The notes under the pieces: generated by a model | Told to the model about the DNA's origin: nothing | What the model saw: the letters and a program-made list of their open reading frames with translations, nothing else | Databases searched by the model: none | Shown here: positions 44,082 to 54,820 of the stretch, piece by piece | Position numbering within the stretch: the first letter of the stretch is position 1 | Layout of the letters: each line of letters opens with the position of its first letter | Made by a program: the position numbers and the translations under genes | NCBI RefSeq assembly: GCF_029839275.1 | Contig: NZ_JAOCAH010000007.1 | Coordinates: 124,001 to 188,000 of the forward strand | DNA length: 64,000 nt | Origin: Pseudomonas sp. GD03944 | Lineage (GTDB): Bacteria; Pseudomonadota; Gammaproteobacteria; Pseudomonadales; Pseudomonadaceae | Direction: 5' to 3'

Positions 44082-45581
44082 ATGAACATCCTGTACGACG
44101 AACGCATCGACGGCGTGCTGCCCAGCGTCGACAAGTCGGCCCTGCTGCACGCGCTGCAAGCCGGGCTGCCCGACCTGCAGATCCTGCACACCCAGGAAGA
44201 CCTCAAGCCCTATGAGTGCGATGGCCTGTCGGCCTACCGCACCACGCCCATGCTGGTGGTCCTGCCCGAGCGCCTGGAACAGGTCCAGACCCTGCTGCGG
44301 CTGTGCCATGAGCGCCAGGTGCCGGTGGTGGCCCGCGGTGCCGGTACCGGTTTGTCCGGCGGCGCGCTGCCGCTGGAGAAGGGCGTGCTGCTGGTGATGG
44401 CGCGCTTCAACAAGATTCTCGAGATCGACCCGGCCGCACGCCTGGCGCGGGTGCAGCCCGGGGTGCGCAACCTGGCGATCTCCCAGGCCGCTGCCCCCTT
44501 CGACCTGTACTACGCCCCCGACCCGTCCTCGCAGATCGCCTGCTCCATCGGCGGCAACGTGGCGGAGAACGCCGGCGGCGTGCACTGCCTGAAGTACGGC
44601 CTGACCGTGCACAACTTGCTGAAGGTGGACATCCTCACGGTCGAGGGCGAAGCCATGACCCTGGGCTCCGATGCCCTGGACTCGCCGGGCTTCGACCTGC
44701 TGGCGCTGTTCACCGGCTCGGAAGGCATGCTGGGCATCGTCACCGAGGTGACCGTCAAGCTGCTGCCCAAGCCCCAGGTGGCCAAGGTGCTGCTGGCCAG
44801 TTTCGATTCGGTGGAAAAAGCCGGGCGCGCGGTGGGCGACATCATCGCCGCCGGCATCATCCCTGGTGGCCTGGAAATGATGGACAACCTGGCGATCCGC
44901 GCGGCGGAAGACTTCATCCACGCCGGCTACCCGGTGGAGGCCGAGGCGATCCTGCTGTGCGAGCTGGATGGCGTGGAAGCCGATGTGCACGACGAGTGCG
45001 AGCGCGTGGGCCGTGTGCTGGAACAGGCCGGGGCCACCGAGGTGCGCCTGGCCCGGGACGAGGCCGAACGCGTGAAGTTCTGGGCCGGGCGCAAGAACGC
45101 CTTCCCGGCGGTGGGGCGCATTTCCCCCGATTACTACTGCATGGACGGCACCATCCCGCGCCGCGAGCTGCCGGGGGTGCTCAAGGGCATCGCCGAGCTG
45201 TCCGAGTCCTACGGCCTGCGCGTGGCCAACGTGTTCCATGCCGGCGACGGCAACATGCACCCGCTGATCCTGTTCGATGCCAACCAGCCGGGCGAGCTGG
45301 AGCGTGCCGAGGCCATCGGCGGCAAGATCCTCGAACTCTGCGTCAAGGTCGGCGGCAGCATCACCGGCGAGCACGGCGTGGGCCGCGAGAAGATCAACCA
45401 GATGTGCGCGCAGTTCAACAGCGACGAACTGACCCTGTTCCATGCGGTGAAGGCGGCCTTCGACCCGAGCGGCCTGCTCAACCCGGGCAAGAACATCCCG
45501 ACCCTGCACCGCTGTGCCGAATTCGGTGGCATGCATGTGCACCACGGCCAGCTGCCCTTTCCCGAACTGGAGCGTTTCTGA
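44082..45581 (+). CDS. glcD: Glycolate oxidase FAD-linked subunit GlcD
   Basis: The catalytic FAD subunit that oxidises glycolate to glyoxylate at the membrane with GlcE and GlcF. The 499-residue product has the PCMH FAD-binding domain (GAGTGLSGGALPLEKG about residues 87-102; CSIGGNVAENAGGVHCLKYG) and the C-terminal FAD-linked oxidase domain with GDGNMHPLILFD and GSITGEHGVGREK. Its stop overlaps the start of glcE by one base. Confidence 0.97.
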   Translation: MNILYDERIDGVLPSVDKSALLHALQAGLPDLQILHTQEDLKPYECDGLSAYRTTPMLVVLPERLEQVQTLLRLCHERQVPVVARGAGTGLSGGALPLEKGVLLVMARFNKILEIDPAARLARVQPGVRNLAISQAAAPFDLYYAPDPSSQIACSIGGNVAENAGGVHCLKYGLTVHNLLKVDILTVEGEAMTLGSDALDSPGFDLLALFTGSEGMLGIVTEVTVKLLPKPQVAKVLLASFDSVEKAGRAVGDIIAAGIIPGGLEMMDNLAIRAAEDFIHAGYPVEAEAILLCELDGVEADVHDECERVGRVLEQAGATEVRLARDEAERVKFWAGRKNAFPAVGRISPDYYCMDGTIPRRELPGVLKGIAELSESYGLRVANVFHAGDGNMHPLILFDANQPGELERAEAIGGKILELCVKVGGSITGEHGVGREKINQMCAQFNSDELTLFHAVKAAFDPSGLLNPGKNIPTLHRCAEFGGMHVHHGQLPFPELERF

Positions 45582-46645
45582 TGACCGTGCATCACCAGGC
45601 GGATACCAGCGCGGCGCTGCTGGAACAGGTGAATCACGCCCTGCACAGCGGCACGCCACTGCGTATTCAGGGTGGCAACAGCAAGGCATTTCTCGGCCGC
45701 CCGGTCGAGGGCGAGGTGCTCGACACCCGCAGTCATCGCGGCATCGTCAGCTACGACCCCACCGAATTGGTGATCACCGCCCGGGCCGGCACGCCGCTGC
45801 GCGAACTGGAAGCGGCGCTGGACGAGGCCGGGCAGATGCTTACCTGCGAGGCGCCGCATTTCACCGACGACGCCACCGTGGGCGGCATGGTCGCGGCGGG
45901 GCTGTCCGGCCCGCGTCGGCCCTGGTCGGGCGCGGTGCGCGACCTGGTGCTGGGCACGCGCCTGATCACCGGGTTCGGCAAGCAACTGCGCTTTGGTGGC
46001 GAAGTGATGAAGAACGTCGCCGGCTACGACCTGTCCCGCCTGCTGGCGGGTAGCTTCGGCTGCTTGGGGGTCATCACCGAGGTGTCGCTCAAAGTGCTGC
46101 CCAAGCCGCGTCAGTGCATCAGCCTGCGCCTGGAGATGGACAGCGCCCTGGCCCTGAAGAAACTCGCCGACTGGGGCCAGCAACCCATCCCGATCAGTGG
46201 TGCGAGCCATGACGGGCGTGCTCTGCACCTGCGCCTGGAAGGTGGCGAAGGCTCGGTGGCCTCGGCCCGCGAGCGCCTCGGTGGCGAGCTGCTGGAGGCC
46301 GGTTACTGGCACGACCTGAACGAGCAGCGCCTGGCGTTCTTCGCCGATTCGCGGCCCCTGTGGCGGCTGTCGCTGCCCAACAACTGCGCGCCCCTGAACC
46401 TGCCGGGCGAACAACTGATCGACTGGGGTGGTGCCCAGCGCTGGCTGAAATCCGACGCCGATGCCGAACACATCCGTCAGGTGGTCGCCGCTGTCGGTGG
46501 CCACGCCACCTGCTTTACCGCCGGCCGCTGCGACAGCCCGTTCCAACCGCTGGCCGCGCCGCTGTTGCGTTACCACCGCCAATTGAAAGCCCAGCTCGAC
46601 CCCAAGGGGATATTCAACCCCGGTCGGCTGTACGCAGAGGTCTGA
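45581..46645 (+). CDS. glcE: Glycolate oxidase FAD-binding subunit GlcE
   Basis: The 354-residue second FAD-fold subunit of glycolate oxidase. ATG 45581 overlaps the glcD TGA by one base. It contains the FAD-binding stretch LRIQGGNSKAFLGRP (about residues 26-40), TVGGMVAAGLSGPRRPW (about 99-115) and MKNVAGYDLSRLLAGSFGCLG. It ends 2 bp before glcF. Confidence 0.95.
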   Translation: MTVHHQADTSAALLEQVNHALHSGTPLRIQGGNSKAFLGRPVEGEVLDTRSHRGIVSYDPTELVITARAGTPLRELEAALDEAGQMLTCEAPHFTDDATVGGMVAAGLSGPRRPWSGAVRDLVLGTRLITGFGKQLRFGGEVMKNVAGYDLSRLLAGSFGCLGVITEVSLKVLPKPRQCISLRLEMDSALALKKLADWGQQPIPISGASHDGRALHLRLEGGEGSVASARERLGGELLEAGYWHDLNEQRLAFFADSRPLWRLSLPNNCAPLNLPGEQLIDWGGAQRWLKSDADAEHIRQVVAAVGGHATCFTAGRCDSPFQPLAAPLLRYHRQLKAQLDPKGIFNPGRLYAEV

Positions 46646-46647
46646 CC

Positions 46648-47883
46648 ATGCAAACCAATCTGAGTGAACAGGCCAGACAACTGCCCCGCGCCGAGGAAGC
46701 CGAGCGCATCCTGCGCTCGTGCGTGCACTGCGGGTTCTGCAACGCCACCTGCCCCACCTACCAGTTGCTGGGCGACGAGCTGGACGGCCCGCGCGGGCGT
46801 ATCTACCTGATCAAGCAGGTGCTCGAAGGCAACGCGGTCACTGCCCAGACCCAGGAGCACCTGGACCGCTGCCTGACCTGCCGCAATTGCGAGACCACCT
46901 GCCCGTCCGGGGTGGAGTACCACACGCTGCTGGACATCGGTCGCGACGTGGTCGAGCAGGTGGTGCCGCGTCCGCTGGGCGAGCGTGTGCTGCGGGAAGG
47001 GCTGCGCCTGCTGGTGCCGCGCCCGGCACTGTTCAAGGCGCTGACCCAGACCGGCCAGGCCTTCCGCCCGCTGCTGCCGGCGAGCCTGAAGAACAAGCTG
47101 CCGCGGCAGATCCGGGTGGCCAAGCCCCGGCCGGCGGTGACCCATGCGCGGCGCGTGCTGATGCTCGAAGGCTGTGTGCAGCCCGGCCTGTCGCCGAACA
47201 CCAATGCCGCCACGGCCCGGGTGCTTGATCGCCTGGGAATCAGCGTGGTGCCGATCCGTGAAGCCGGCTGCTGCGGGGCCGTGGATTACCACCTCAATGC
47301 CCAGGAGCAGGGCCTGCAGCGCGCCCGGCAGAACATCGATGCCTGGTGGCCGGCGGTGCAGGCCGGGGCCGAAGCCATCGTGCAGACCGCCAGCGGTTGC
47401 GGCGCCTTCGTCAAGGAGTACGGCCACCTGCTGGCGGCCGATCCGGCCTATGCCGACAAGGCCCGGCGCATCAGCGAGCTGGCCCTGGACCTGGTCGAGG
47501 TGCTGCGTGCCGAGGCCCTGGAAACCCTGGGGATCGACAGCGGCAAACGCCTGGCCTTCCACTGCCCCTGCACCCTGCAGCACGCACAAAAGCTCGGCGG
47601 CGCGGTCGAACAGGTGCTCACGCGCCTGGGCTTCCACCTGACCCGCGTGCCCGACAGCCATCTGTGCTGTGGCTCGGCGGGCACCTATTCGCTCACCCAA
47701 CCCGTGTTGTCGCGCCAATTGCGTGACAACAAGCTCAATGCCCTCGAAAGCGGCAAGCCAGAGGTCATTGTCACTGCCAATATCGGCTGCCAGACCCACC
47801 TCGACAGCGCCGGACGCACTCCCGTGCGGCACTGGATCGAGCTGGTCGAAGAAGCCCTGAATCCACCGGAGAACCGTGCATGA
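46648..47883 (+). CDS. glcF: Glycolate oxidase iron-sulphur subunit GlcF
   Basis: The electron-transfer subunit of glycolate oxidase. The 411-residue product begins MQTNLSEQARQL (ATG 46648) and carries two 4Fe-4S motifs: CVHCGFCNATCPTY (about residues 25-38) and CLTCRNCETTCPSG (about 77-90). The C-terminal half has CCG-type cysteine-rich domains (EAGCCGAVDYHL, HLCCGSAGTYS). The stop overlaps glcG by 4 bp. Confidence 0.97.
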   Translation: MQTNLSEQARQLPRAEEAERILRSCVHCGFCNATCPTYQLLGDELDGPRGRIYLIKQVLEGNAVTAQTQEHLDRCLTCRNCETTCPSGVEYHTLLDIGRDVVEQVVPRPLGERVLREGLRLLVPRPALFKALTQTGQAFRPLLPASLKNKLPRQIRVAKPRPAVTHARRVLMLEGCVQPGLSPNTNAATARVLDRLGISVVPIREAGCCGAVDYHLNAQEQGLQRARQNIDAWWPAVQAGAEAIVQTASGCGAFVKEYGHLLAADPAYADKARRISELALDLVEVLRAEALETLGIDSGKRLAFHCPCTLQHAQKLGGAVEQVLTRLGFHLTRVPDSHLCCGSAGTYSLTQPVLSRQLRDNKLNALESGKPEVIVTANIGCQTHLDSAGRTPVRHWIELVEEALNPPENRA

Positions 47884-48278
47884 AAACCAAATTCATCCTG
47901 GGCCAGACCGAAGTCGCCCGCATCCTCGCCGCGGCCCGCGCTGAAGCGCAGCAGAACCAATGGGCGGTGTCGATCGCCGTGGTCGACGACGGCGGTCATC
48001 CCCTGGCCTTTGAGCGTCTCGACGGCGCGGGTGCCATCAGCGCCTACATCGCCACCGAGAAGGCCCGCACGTCGGCCCTGGGCCGCCGCGAATCGAAAGG
48101 CTACGAGGACATGGTCAACGGCGGGCGGACGGCCTTCCTCTCGGCACCGATCCTGACCTCCCTGGAAGGCGGCGTGCCGGTGGTGGTCGATGGCCAGGTC
48201 ATCGGCGCCGTCGGCGTGTCCGGGGTCAAGGCCGAGCAGGACGCCCAGGTGGCCAAGGCCGGCATTGCCGCGCTCTGA
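47880..48278 (+). CDS. glcG: GlcG/HbpS-like protein
   Basis: A 132-residue member of the GlcG/HbpS haem-binding-like family (DUF336), coupled to glcF by a 4-bp overlap (ATGA). It contains SIAVVDDGGHPLAFERLDGA and GVPVVVDGQVIGAVGVSG. The role in glycolate metabolism is unclear, but its operon position is the same as in E. coli. Confidence 0.93.
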   Translation: MKTKFILGQTEVARILAAARAEAQQNQWAVSIAVVDDGGHPLAFERLDGAGAISAYIATEKARTSALGRRESKGYEDMVNGGRTAFLSAPILTSLEGGVPVVVDGQVIGAVGVSGVKAEQDAQVAKAGIAAL

Positions 48279-48311
48279 GCCCCCACCGATCAGCAGACAG
48301 GAGAACGAGTG

Positions 48312-50489
48312 ATGAGCGAACGCGTGCAATGCCAGCGCTTGCAGGTAGCCAGTGAATTGAAGCGCTTTGTCGACGAGGAGGTGCTGCCCGGCACCGGTAT
48401 CCAGTCGGCGGCGTTCTGGCAGGGGTTCGATGCCCTGGTGCATGACCTGGCCCCGACCAACCGCGCGCTGCTGGCCGAGCGTGACCGGCTGCAGGCCGAA
48501 CTGGACGCCTGGCACCGCGCGCACCCCGGCCCGGTGACGGACATGCCCGCGTATCGCGCCTTCCTCGGGTCGATCGGCTACCTGCAGCCGCAGCCGAACG
48601 ACGTCCAGGCCACCACCGCCAACGTCGACAGCGAAATCACCCAGCAGGCCGGGCCACAACTGGTGGTGCCGGTGATGAATGCGCGCTACGCGCTGAATGC
48701 CGCCAACGCCCGCTGGGGCTCGCTGTATGACGCGCTGTACGGCACCGACGCAATCAGCGAAGCCGACGGCGCCGAAAAGGGCCCGGGCTACAACGAGGTG
48801 CGGGGTGCCAAGGTGATTGCCTTCGCCCGCGCCTTCCTCGACCAGGCCGCGCCCCTGGCCGATGGCTCCCATGCCGATGCCCAGCGTTACCAGATCGTCG
48901 ACGGCCAGTTGCAGGTCAGCCTGAGCGATGGCCGCCGCAGCGGCCTGAAAGAACCGGCGAAGTTCGTCGGCTACCAGGGCCAGGTCGAAGCGCCCCAGGC
49001 CGTGCTGCTGAAGAACAATGGCCTGCACGTGGAAATCCAGATCGACCCGTCGAGCCCGGTGGGCCGTACCGATGCCGCCGGGGTCAAGGACCTGCTGCTG
49101 GAAGCGGCGCTGTCGACCATCCTCGATTGCGAAGACTCGGTGGCTGCCGTGGACGCCGCCGACAAGGTGGTGATCTACCGCAACTGGCTCGGCCTGATGA
49201 AGGGCGACCTCACCGAAGAACTGGAGAAGGGCGGCAAGCGCATCACCCGTCGCCTCAACCCGGACCGCCAGTACCGCACGCCGACGGGCGGTGAGCTGAC
49301 CCTGCACGGGCGTTCGCTGCTGTTCGTGCGCAATGTCGGCCACCTGATGAGCAACCCGGCTATCCTCGATGGCCAGGGCCAGGAAATCCCCGAAGGCATC
49401 CTCGATGCGGTGCTGACCAGCGTGATCGCCCTGCATGACCTTCAGCGCCGGGGCAACTCGCGCACCGGCAGCCTGTACATCGTCAAGCCGAAGATGCACG
49501 GCCCGGCCGAGGTGGCCTTCGCCGACCAGCTGTTCGGCCGCGTCGAAGACCTGCTGGGGCTGCCGCGTCATACCCTGAAGATGGGGATCATGGACGAGGA
49601 ACGCCGCACCAGCATCAACCTCAAGGCGTGCATTGCTGCCGCCAGCGCCCGGGTGGCGTTCATCAACACCGGCTTCCTCGACCGCACCGGTGATGAAATG
49701 CACACCGCCATGGAAGCCGGCGCCATGCTGCGCAAGGGCGACATGAAGACCACGCCGTGGATTCAGGCCTACGAGCGCAACAACGTGCTGGTCGGCCTGA
49801 GCTGCGGCCTGCGCGGCAAGGCGCAGATCGGCAAGGGCATGTGGGCCATGCCGGACCTGATGGCCGACATGCTGGTGCAGAAGATCGGTCACCCCAAGGC
49901 CGGTGCTAACACCGCCTGGGTGCCGTCGCCGACCGCAGCGGTCCTGCATGCCCTGCATTACCACCAGGTGGAGGTGCAGGCGGTGCAGCGCGAACTGGAA
50001 GCCATCGACCTCAATGCCCAGCGCGACAGCCTGCTCAACGACCTGCTGACGGTGCCGGTCACCGCCGAGCGGCCGTGGAGCGCGGCCGAGATCCAGCAGG
50101 AGCTGGACAACAACTGCCAGGGCATCCTCGGCTACGTGGTGCGCTGGGTCGAGCAGGGCGTGGGCTGCTCTAAGGTGCCGGATATCCACAACGTCGGCCT
50201 GATGGAGGACCGCGCCACCCTGCGTATCTCCAGCCAGCACATCGCCAACTGGCTGCACCACGGCGTGGTCACGGCCGACCAGGTGCGCGAAACCCTGCAG
50301 CGTATGGCCAAGGTGGTAGACGGGCAGAACGCCGGTGACCCGCTGTATCGCCCGATGGCGACGGACTTCGCCGGGTCGGCTGCCTTCCAGGCCGCCAGCG
50401 ACCTGGTGTTCAAGGGGCGCGAACAGCCCAGTGGCTATACCGAGCCGCTGCTGCATGCCTGGCGCCTGCGTTTCAAGCAGGAGGCCTGA
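48312..50489 (+). CDS. glcB: Malate synthase G
   Basis: Condenses glyoxylate with acetyl-CoA to make malate. The 725-residue product is typical of the G isoform. Visible signatures: [13 protein letters not shown] (about residues 271-283), [17 protein letters not shown] (about 394-410), [10 protein letters not shown], and [25 protein letters not shown] chose ATG 48312, 8 bases after AGGAGA; a GTG at 48309 adds one residue. Its inclusion in the glc operon after glcG follows the E. coli layout rather than the P. aeruginosa one, where glcB is elsewhere. Confidence 0.97.
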   Translation: MSERVQCQRLQVASELKRFVDEEVLPGTGIQSAAFWQGFDALVHDLAPTNRALLAERDRLQAELDAWHRAHPGPVTDMPAYRAFLGSIGYLQPQPNDVQATTANVDSEITQQAGPQLVVPVMNARYALNAANARWGSLYDALYGTDAISEADGAEKGPGYNEVRGAKVIAFARAFLDQAAPLADGSHADAQRYQIVDGQLQVSLSDGRRSGLKEPAKFVGYQGQVEAPQAVLLKNNGLHVEIQIDPSSPVGRTDAAGVKDLLLEAALSTILDCEDSVAAVDAADKVVIYRNWLGLMKGDLTEELEKGGKRITRRLNPDRQYRTPTGGELTLHGRSLLFVRNVGHLMSNPAILDGQGQEIPEGILDAVLTSVIALHDLQRRGNSRTGSLYIVKPKMHGPAEVAFADQLFGRVEDLLGLPRHTLKMGIMDEERRTSINLKACIAAASARVAFINTGFLDRTGDEMHTAMEAGAMLRKGDMKTTPWIQAYERNNVLVGLSCGLRGKAQIGKGMWAMPDLMADMLVQKIGHPKAGANTAWVPSPTAAVLHALHYHQVEVQAVQRELEAIDLNAQRDSLLNDLLTVPVTAERPWSAAEIQQELDNNCQGILGYVVRWVEQGVGCSKVPDIHNVGLMEDRATLRISSQHIANWLHHGVVTADQVRETLQRMAKVVDGQNAGDPLYRPMATDFAGSAAFQAASDLVFKGREQPSGYTEPLLHAWRLRFKQEA

Positions 50490-50599
50490 ACGGAACGAAA
50501 ACCCGCAGGGCAAGGCGGTCGAGCTGCCGCCTGATCCTGTCCATGAGATGAAACGGCATCCCTGTTGCCCAAGGCGAGCAGGGAGGAGAGATAACACTG

Positions 50600-50630
50600 G
50601 CCCCGACAGCTTATGGCTGTCGGGGCTTTC
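50600..50630 (+). terminator. Terminator after glcB
   Basis: GCCCCGACAGC-ttat-GGCTGTCGGGGC is a perfect 11/12-bp stem with a 4-base loop followed by TTTC, about 110 bases after glcB. The rest of the 273-bp gap before the permease gene may hold its own promoter. Confidence 0.75.
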
Positions 50631-50762
50631 GAGCATGAGCGCGGTGGTGGGCGATCCCCGCCGGCGTGGCTCACGGAGTGCGGTTTCGAGCGCGCTCCAG
50701 ATGCGTGGCGCCGGGTATCCCCCGGGAAATTGTGGTTCACAAAAAGAAAAAGGAACCAACCC

Positions 50763-52466
50763 ATGAGTCAAACGCTGCTCTCCATCCTGGCATTCGTGCC
50801 ACTGGTGCTGGCAGGGGTACTGCTGATCGGCTTTCGCTGGCCAGCCAAGTACGCCATGCCGGTGGTCTTCCTGCTCACGGCAATAATCGGCCTGACGGCC
50901 TGGGACATGTCCCTCAACCGAGTGATCGCGTCCAGTCTGCAGGGCCTTATCCTCACGGCCGCGATCCTCTGGATCATCTTCGGCGCCATTCTGTTGCTCA
51001 ATACCCTCAAGCACTCCGGCGGTATCAGTTCCATCCGTCGAGGGTTCTCCAATGTCAGCCCGGACCGCCGTGTACAGGCGCTGATCGTGGCCTGGTTGTT
51101 CGGCTGCTTCATTGAAGGCGCGTCGGGGTTCGGTACGCCGGCTGCCGTGGCTGCGCCGTTGTTGGTCGCCCTGGGCTTCCCGGCGCTGGCAGCGGTGGTG
51201 CTGGGCATGATGGTGCAATCCACGCCGGTATCCTTCGGCGCGGTAGGCACGCCGATTCTGGTCGGGGTCGGATCGGGCCTGGACAAGACCGGCATCAGCG
51301 AGCAGCTGGTCGCGGTGGGCAGCAACTGGGACGTTCTGTTTCACCTGATCTACTCGCGCGTGGCGATTACCCACGGTCTGATCGGCATTTTCATGCCGCT
51401 GATCATGCTGATGGTGATGACCCGCTTCTTCGGCAAGAACCAGTCGTGGAAGGAAGGGCTGGTCATGGCGCCATTCGCCATTTTCACCGCGCTCTGCTTC
51501 TCGGTGCCCTACATTGCCGCCGGCGTGTTCCTGGGCCCGGAATTCCCGTCGATGATCGGCGCCCTGGTGGGCCTGGCCATCGTGGTGCCGGCCGCCAAGG
51601 CCGGTTTCCTGCTGCCCAAGGACACCTGGGACTTCGCCGATGCCAAGGATTGGCCGGTCGAGTGGATGGGATCCATCGAGATGAAACTCGATGAAATGGC
51701 GGTCGGACGCAAACCCATTCCGGTTTTCCTGGCCTGGGCGCCGTACCTGCTGCTGGCCGCTTTCCTGGTGATCTCGCGGTCGTTCCCCGATCTCAAGGCG
51801 GCGATGCTGTCGATCAGTTTCGGTTGGAAGGACATCCTGGGCGAGTCCGGCGTGTCCGGTGCCATCGAGCCCCTTTACTTGCCGGGCGGCATCCTGTGCA
51901 TCGTGGTGCTGATCACGTTCTTCCTGCACCGCATGCGCTTTTCCGAGCTGAAGGCGGCCGTCGGCGAGTCGAGCCGGACACTGCTCGGCGCCGGTTTCGT
52001 GCTGATCTTCACCATCCCGATGGTGCGTATTCTGATCAACTCCGGGGTCAACGGCTCCGACCTGATGTCGATGCCGGTGGCCATGGCGCAATTGGTGGCC
52101 GATACCGTGGGAGGCATCTATCCGTTCTTCGCACCGGCGGTGGGGGCGTTGGGGGCCTTTATCGCGGGTTCCAACACGGTGTCCAACCTGATGCTGTCGC
52201 AGTTCCAGTTCAATGCGGCGGAGCTGCTCACCGTTTCGGGGGCTATGATGGTCGCGTCGCAGTCGGTCGGCGCAGCGGCCGGCAACATGATCGCGATCCA
52301 CAACGTGGTAGCGGCCTCGGCCACGGTCGGTCTGCTGGGGCGCGAGGGCATCACGTTGCGCAAGACCATGCTGCCAACGCTCTACTACCTCCTGGCTGCT
52401 GGCAGCCTGACCATGTTGGCCATGTACGGCATGGGCATTACCGATCCACTGCTGGCTGCGCGCTGA
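50763..52466 (+). CDS. glcA: Glycolate/L-lactate permease (LctP family)
   Basis: A 567-residue integral-membrane permease of the lactate permease family that imports glycolate and/or L-lactate with protons. It starts [20 protein letters not shown] at ATG 50763 (AAAAGGAACC site). About 13 hydrophobic helices are visible, with the signatures [21 protein letters not shown] (about residues 115-135) and [17 protein letters not shown] (about 463-480). By context GlcA is more likely than LldP, but the two cannot be separated by sequence alone. Confidence 0.92.
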   Translation: MSQTLLSILAFVPLVLAGVLLIGFRWPAKYAMPVVFLLTAIIGLTAWDMSLNRVIASSLQGLILTAAILWIIFGAILLLNTLKHSGGISSIRRGFSNVSPDRRVQALIVAWLFGCFIEGASGFGTPAAVAAPLLVALGFPALAAVVLGMMVQSTPVSFGAVGTPILVGVGSGLDKTGISEQLVAVGSNWDVLFHLIYSRVAITHGLIGIFMPLIMLMVMTRFFGKNQSWKEGLVMAPFAIFTALCFSVPYIAAGVFLGPEFPSMIGALVGLAIVVPAAKAGFLLPKDTWDFADAKDWPVEWMGSIEMKLDEMAVGRKPIPVFLAWAPYLLLAAFLVISRSFPDLKAAMLSISFGWKDILGESGVSGAIEPLYLPGGILCIVVLITFFLHRMRFSELKAAVGESSRTLLGAGFVLIFTIPMVRILINSGVNGSDLMSMPVAMAQLVADTVGGIYPFFAPAVGALGAFIAGSNTVSNLMLSQFQFNAAELLTVSGAMMVASQSVGAAAGNMIAIHNVVAASATVGLLGREGITLRKTMLPTLYYLLAAGSLTMLAMYGMGITDPLLAAR

Positions 52467-52608
52467 AAGGGCTGCCCGCTCCCGGGCGGGCAGAACCCGA
52501 CTTTGGTTGGCCCGCCGCCGGGGCGTTTCGTCACCCGGCGGCTTGGCTCACTTGCCCATTTGCGGTAGCGTGCCCCGCGCAATACCGTGAGAGTCGCCTG
52601 AGGTAACT

Positions 52609-52776
52609 ATGAAAAAGTGGCAATGTGTGGTCTGTGGCCTGATCTATGACGAGCGCGAGGGCTGGCCCGATGACGGCATCGCCGCCGGTACCCGCTGGGA
52701 AGATGTCCCCGAAGACTGGCTCTGCCCAGACTGCGGCGTCGGCAAGATGGATTTCGAGATGATCGAAATCGCCTGA
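52609..52776 (+). CDS. rubA1: Rubredoxin (first of two)
   Basis: A 55-residue iron protein that carries electrons to alkane hydroxylase and similar enzymes. It begins [18 protein letters not shown] and has the two iron-binding CxxC pairs, CVVCG (residues 6-9) and CPDCGVG (residues 39-42). It is too short to appear in a normal ORF search. A strong terminator follows, so it may be expressed independently of the second copy. Confidence 0.96.
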   Translation: MKKWQCVVCGLIYDEREGWPDDGIAAGTRWEDVPEDWLCPDCGVGKMDFEMIEIA

Positions 52777-52791
52777 TTCCAGGATTACACG

Positions 52792-52817
52792 ACGGCGGCC
52801 CACGGGCCGCCGTTTTT
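52792..52817 (+). terminator. Terminator after the first rubredoxin gene
   Basis: ACGGCGGCC (52792-52800) pairs with GGCCGCCGT (52805-52813) with a 4-base loop and is followed by TTTT, 15 bases after the stop. Confidence 0.88.
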
Positions 52818-52928
52818 CATGGGCGACCGGCAAGGCACAACCTCCGTCTGGTCGCGCCGGTGGCGCGTGGTATTGCACGCTCGATTGCGGTAGGTTCGCT
52901 GCATCGGTTCGATCTGTGGAGGCCAGGT

Positions 52929-53096
52929 ATGCGCAAGTGGCAGTGCGTGGTATGCGGGTTCATCTACGACGAAGCCCTGGGCCTGCCGGAAGAGGGCATC
53001 GCCCCCGGAACCCGCTGGGAAGACATCCCGCCGGACTGGCTCTGCCCGGATTGCGGTGTCGGCAAGGCGGATTTCGAGATGATCGAGATCGTCTGA
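52929..53096 (+). CDS. rubA2: Rubredoxin (second of two)
   Basis: A 55-residue rubredoxin highly similar to the first copy, beginning [18 protein letters not shown], with both CxxC pairs (CVVCG, CPDCGVG). The two proteins differ at about 13 positions, mostly in residues 2-34. It probably shares the transcript of the reductase gene 83 bp downstream. Confidence 0.96.
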   Translation: MRKWQCVVCGFIYDEALGLPEEGIAPGTRWEDIPPDWLCPDCGVGKADFEMIEIV

Positions 53097-53179
53097 ACCC
53101 TCCTGTTTTCCCCTGTAGCAGTATGCGTGCGGTGGCGCTGGGTCGCGGCACGCCTTCATTCATGAACGAGGAAAGGACA

Positions 53180-54328
53180 ATGAGTGCACCTGTGGTGATC
53201 GTCGGTACCGGCCTGGCCGGTTACAACCTGGCGCGGGAGTTTCGCAAGCTCGACAGCGAGACGCCGCTGCTGCTGATCACCGCTGACGATGGTCGCTCGT
53301 ACTCCAAGCCGATGCTGTCCACCGGCTTCGGCAAGAACAAGGATGCCGACGGCCTGAGCATGGCCGAGCCCGGCGCCATGGCCGAGCAGCTCAAGGCCGA
53401 GGTGCGCACCCACACGCGCATCAGCGGTATCGACCCGGGGCACAAGCGCCTGTGGATCGGCGAAGAGTCCGTGCCGTACCGGGACCTGGTCCTGGCCTGG
53501 GGCGCCGAGGTGATTCGAGTGCCGGTCGCCGGCGATGCCCAGGACAGGATCCTGCCGGTCAATGACCTGGAAGACTACGCGCGCTTCCGCCAGGCAGCTG
53601 CCGGCAAGCAGCGGGTGCTGGTGCTCGGCGCCGGCCTGATCGGCTGCGAATTCACCAACGACCTGATCCTGGGCGGCTACCAGGTGGAATTGGTGGCACC
53701 TTGCGAACAAGTGATGCCAGCGCTGCTGCACCCTGCCGCTGCGTCCGCGGTGCAGGCCGGGCTGGAAAGCCTGGGGGCGACCTTCCACCTGGGCCCGGTG
53801 CTGACCAGCCTCAACCACAAGGGTGATGCCCTGGAGGCCGTGCTCTCCGATGGCCAGGTGATCGCCTGCGACCTGGTGCTCTCGGCGATCGGCCTGCGGC
53901 CGCGCATCGACCTGGCGGCTGCCGCAGGCCTGGCCGTCAACCGCGGTGTGATGGTGGATCGCCAGTTGCGCTCGTCCCACGCCAACATCTACGCCCTGGG
54001 CGATTGCGCCGAGGTCGATGGCCTCAACCTGCTGTATGTGATGCCGCTGATGAGCTGCGCCCGCGCCTTGGCACAAACCCTTGCCGGCAACCCGGTGGCG
54101 GTGAGCTACGGGCCGATGCCGGTGACCGTGAAGACCCCGGTGTGCCCGCTGGTGGTCTCGCCGCCGCCACGCGGCATGCAAGGGGAGTGGAGCGTGGAAG
54201 GCAGCGACGGCAACATCAAGGCACTGTGCCATGATGCAGGCGGCAACCTGCTGGGTTACGCCCTGACCGGCACGGCCGTGCAGGAAAAACTGGCGCTGAA
54301 TAAGACACTTCCGGCGCTTTTGGCGTGA
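53180..54328 (+). CDS. rubB: Rubredoxin-NAD(+) reductase
   Basis: A 382-residue FAD-dependent NAD(P)H:rubredoxin oxidoreductase that supplies electrons to the rubredoxins encoded upstream. The start is ATG 53180 (AAGGACA site), reading [21 protein letters not shown] with the FAD GxGxxG motif at residues 9-14. A second dinucleotide motif, [17 protein letters not shown] (about 148-164), binds NADH, and [14 protein letters not shown] is the FAD-binding C-terminal motif. An upstream ATG at 53162 is less well placed. Confidence 0.95.
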   Translation: MSAPVVIVGTGLAGYNLAREFRKLDSETPLLLITADDGRSYSKPMLSTGFGKNKDADGLSMAEPGAMAEQLKAEVRTHTRISGIDPGHKRLWIGEESVPYRDLVLAWGAEVIRVPVAGDAQDRILPVNDLEDYARFRQAAAGKQRVLVLGAGLIGCEFTNDLILGGYQVELVAPCEQVMPALLHPAAASAVQAGLESLGATFHLGPVLTSLNHKGDALEAVLSDGQVIACDLVLSAIGLRPRIDLAAAAGLAVNRGVMVDRQLRSSHANIYALGDCAEVDGLNLLYVMPLMSCARALAQTLAGNPVAVSYGPMPVTVKTPVCPLVVSPPPRGMQGEWSVEGSDGNIKALCHDAGGNLLGYALTGTAVQEKLALNKTLPALLA

Positions 54329-54516
54329 ATGCCGGTCGTTCTGTCGGATACACCACAATTTTCCACGGCTTTACTGGCGGGCAAGACTGGCGCGGGCACC
54401 AATGGCATGCCATTCTCCCTCAGTCTGCCGCAGCGCAGAGCTGTTGCGGCGCCTTGGGCGCTGTTCGGGAAGAGCAGCACGGACACAACAACAAAAAACC
54501 GTCAAAGAGGCATCTT

Positions 54517-54789
54517 ATGCGTAAACCGGAACTCGCCGCGGCCATCGCCGAAAAGGCTGATCTGACCAAGGATCAAGCCAACCGTGTACTCAACGCCGTA
54601 CTCGAAGAAATCACGGGTGCACTGAACCGCAAGGACAGTGTGACCCTGGTTGGCTTCGGTACCTTCGTGCAGCGCCACCGCGGTGCCCGCACAGGGAAAA
54701 ACCCGCAAACCGGTCAACCGGTGAAGATCAAGGCCAGCAACACCGTCGCCTTCAAACCGGGCAAGTCCCTGAAAGACGCGGTCAACTGA
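54517..54789 (+). CDS. hupA: HU-family DNA-binding protein (alpha type)
   Basis: A 90-residue nucleoid-associated protein. It begins MRKPELAAAIAEKADLTKDQ and contains the HU signature GFGTFVQRHRGARTGKNPQTGQPVKI with the DNA-binding beta-arm, ending KPGKSLKDAVN. I chose ATG 54517 after AAAGAGGCA; the longer frame to 54325 is noncoding. Confidence 0.96.
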   Translation: MRKPELAAAIAEKADLTKDQANRVLNAVLEEITGALNRKDSVTLVGFGTFVQRHRGARTGKNPQTGQPVKIKASNTVAFKPGKSLKDAVN

Positions 54790-54798
54790 CCTGTGTGG

Positions 54799-54820
54799 CC
54801 CGGAGCCACCAGGCTCCGGG
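54799..54820 (+). terminator. Hairpin after hupA
   Basis: CCCGGAGCC-acca-GGCTCCGGG is a perfect 9-bp stem 10 bases after the hupA stop. There is only a short CT-rich tail, so termination is likely but not classic. Confidence 0.6.

Noticed and set aside
52471..52493. Terminator after the glycolate permease gene
   Set aside because: CTGCCCGC/GCGGGCAG forms a stem but there is no T-run, and a second GC-rich stem follows. I did not list it as a terminator.
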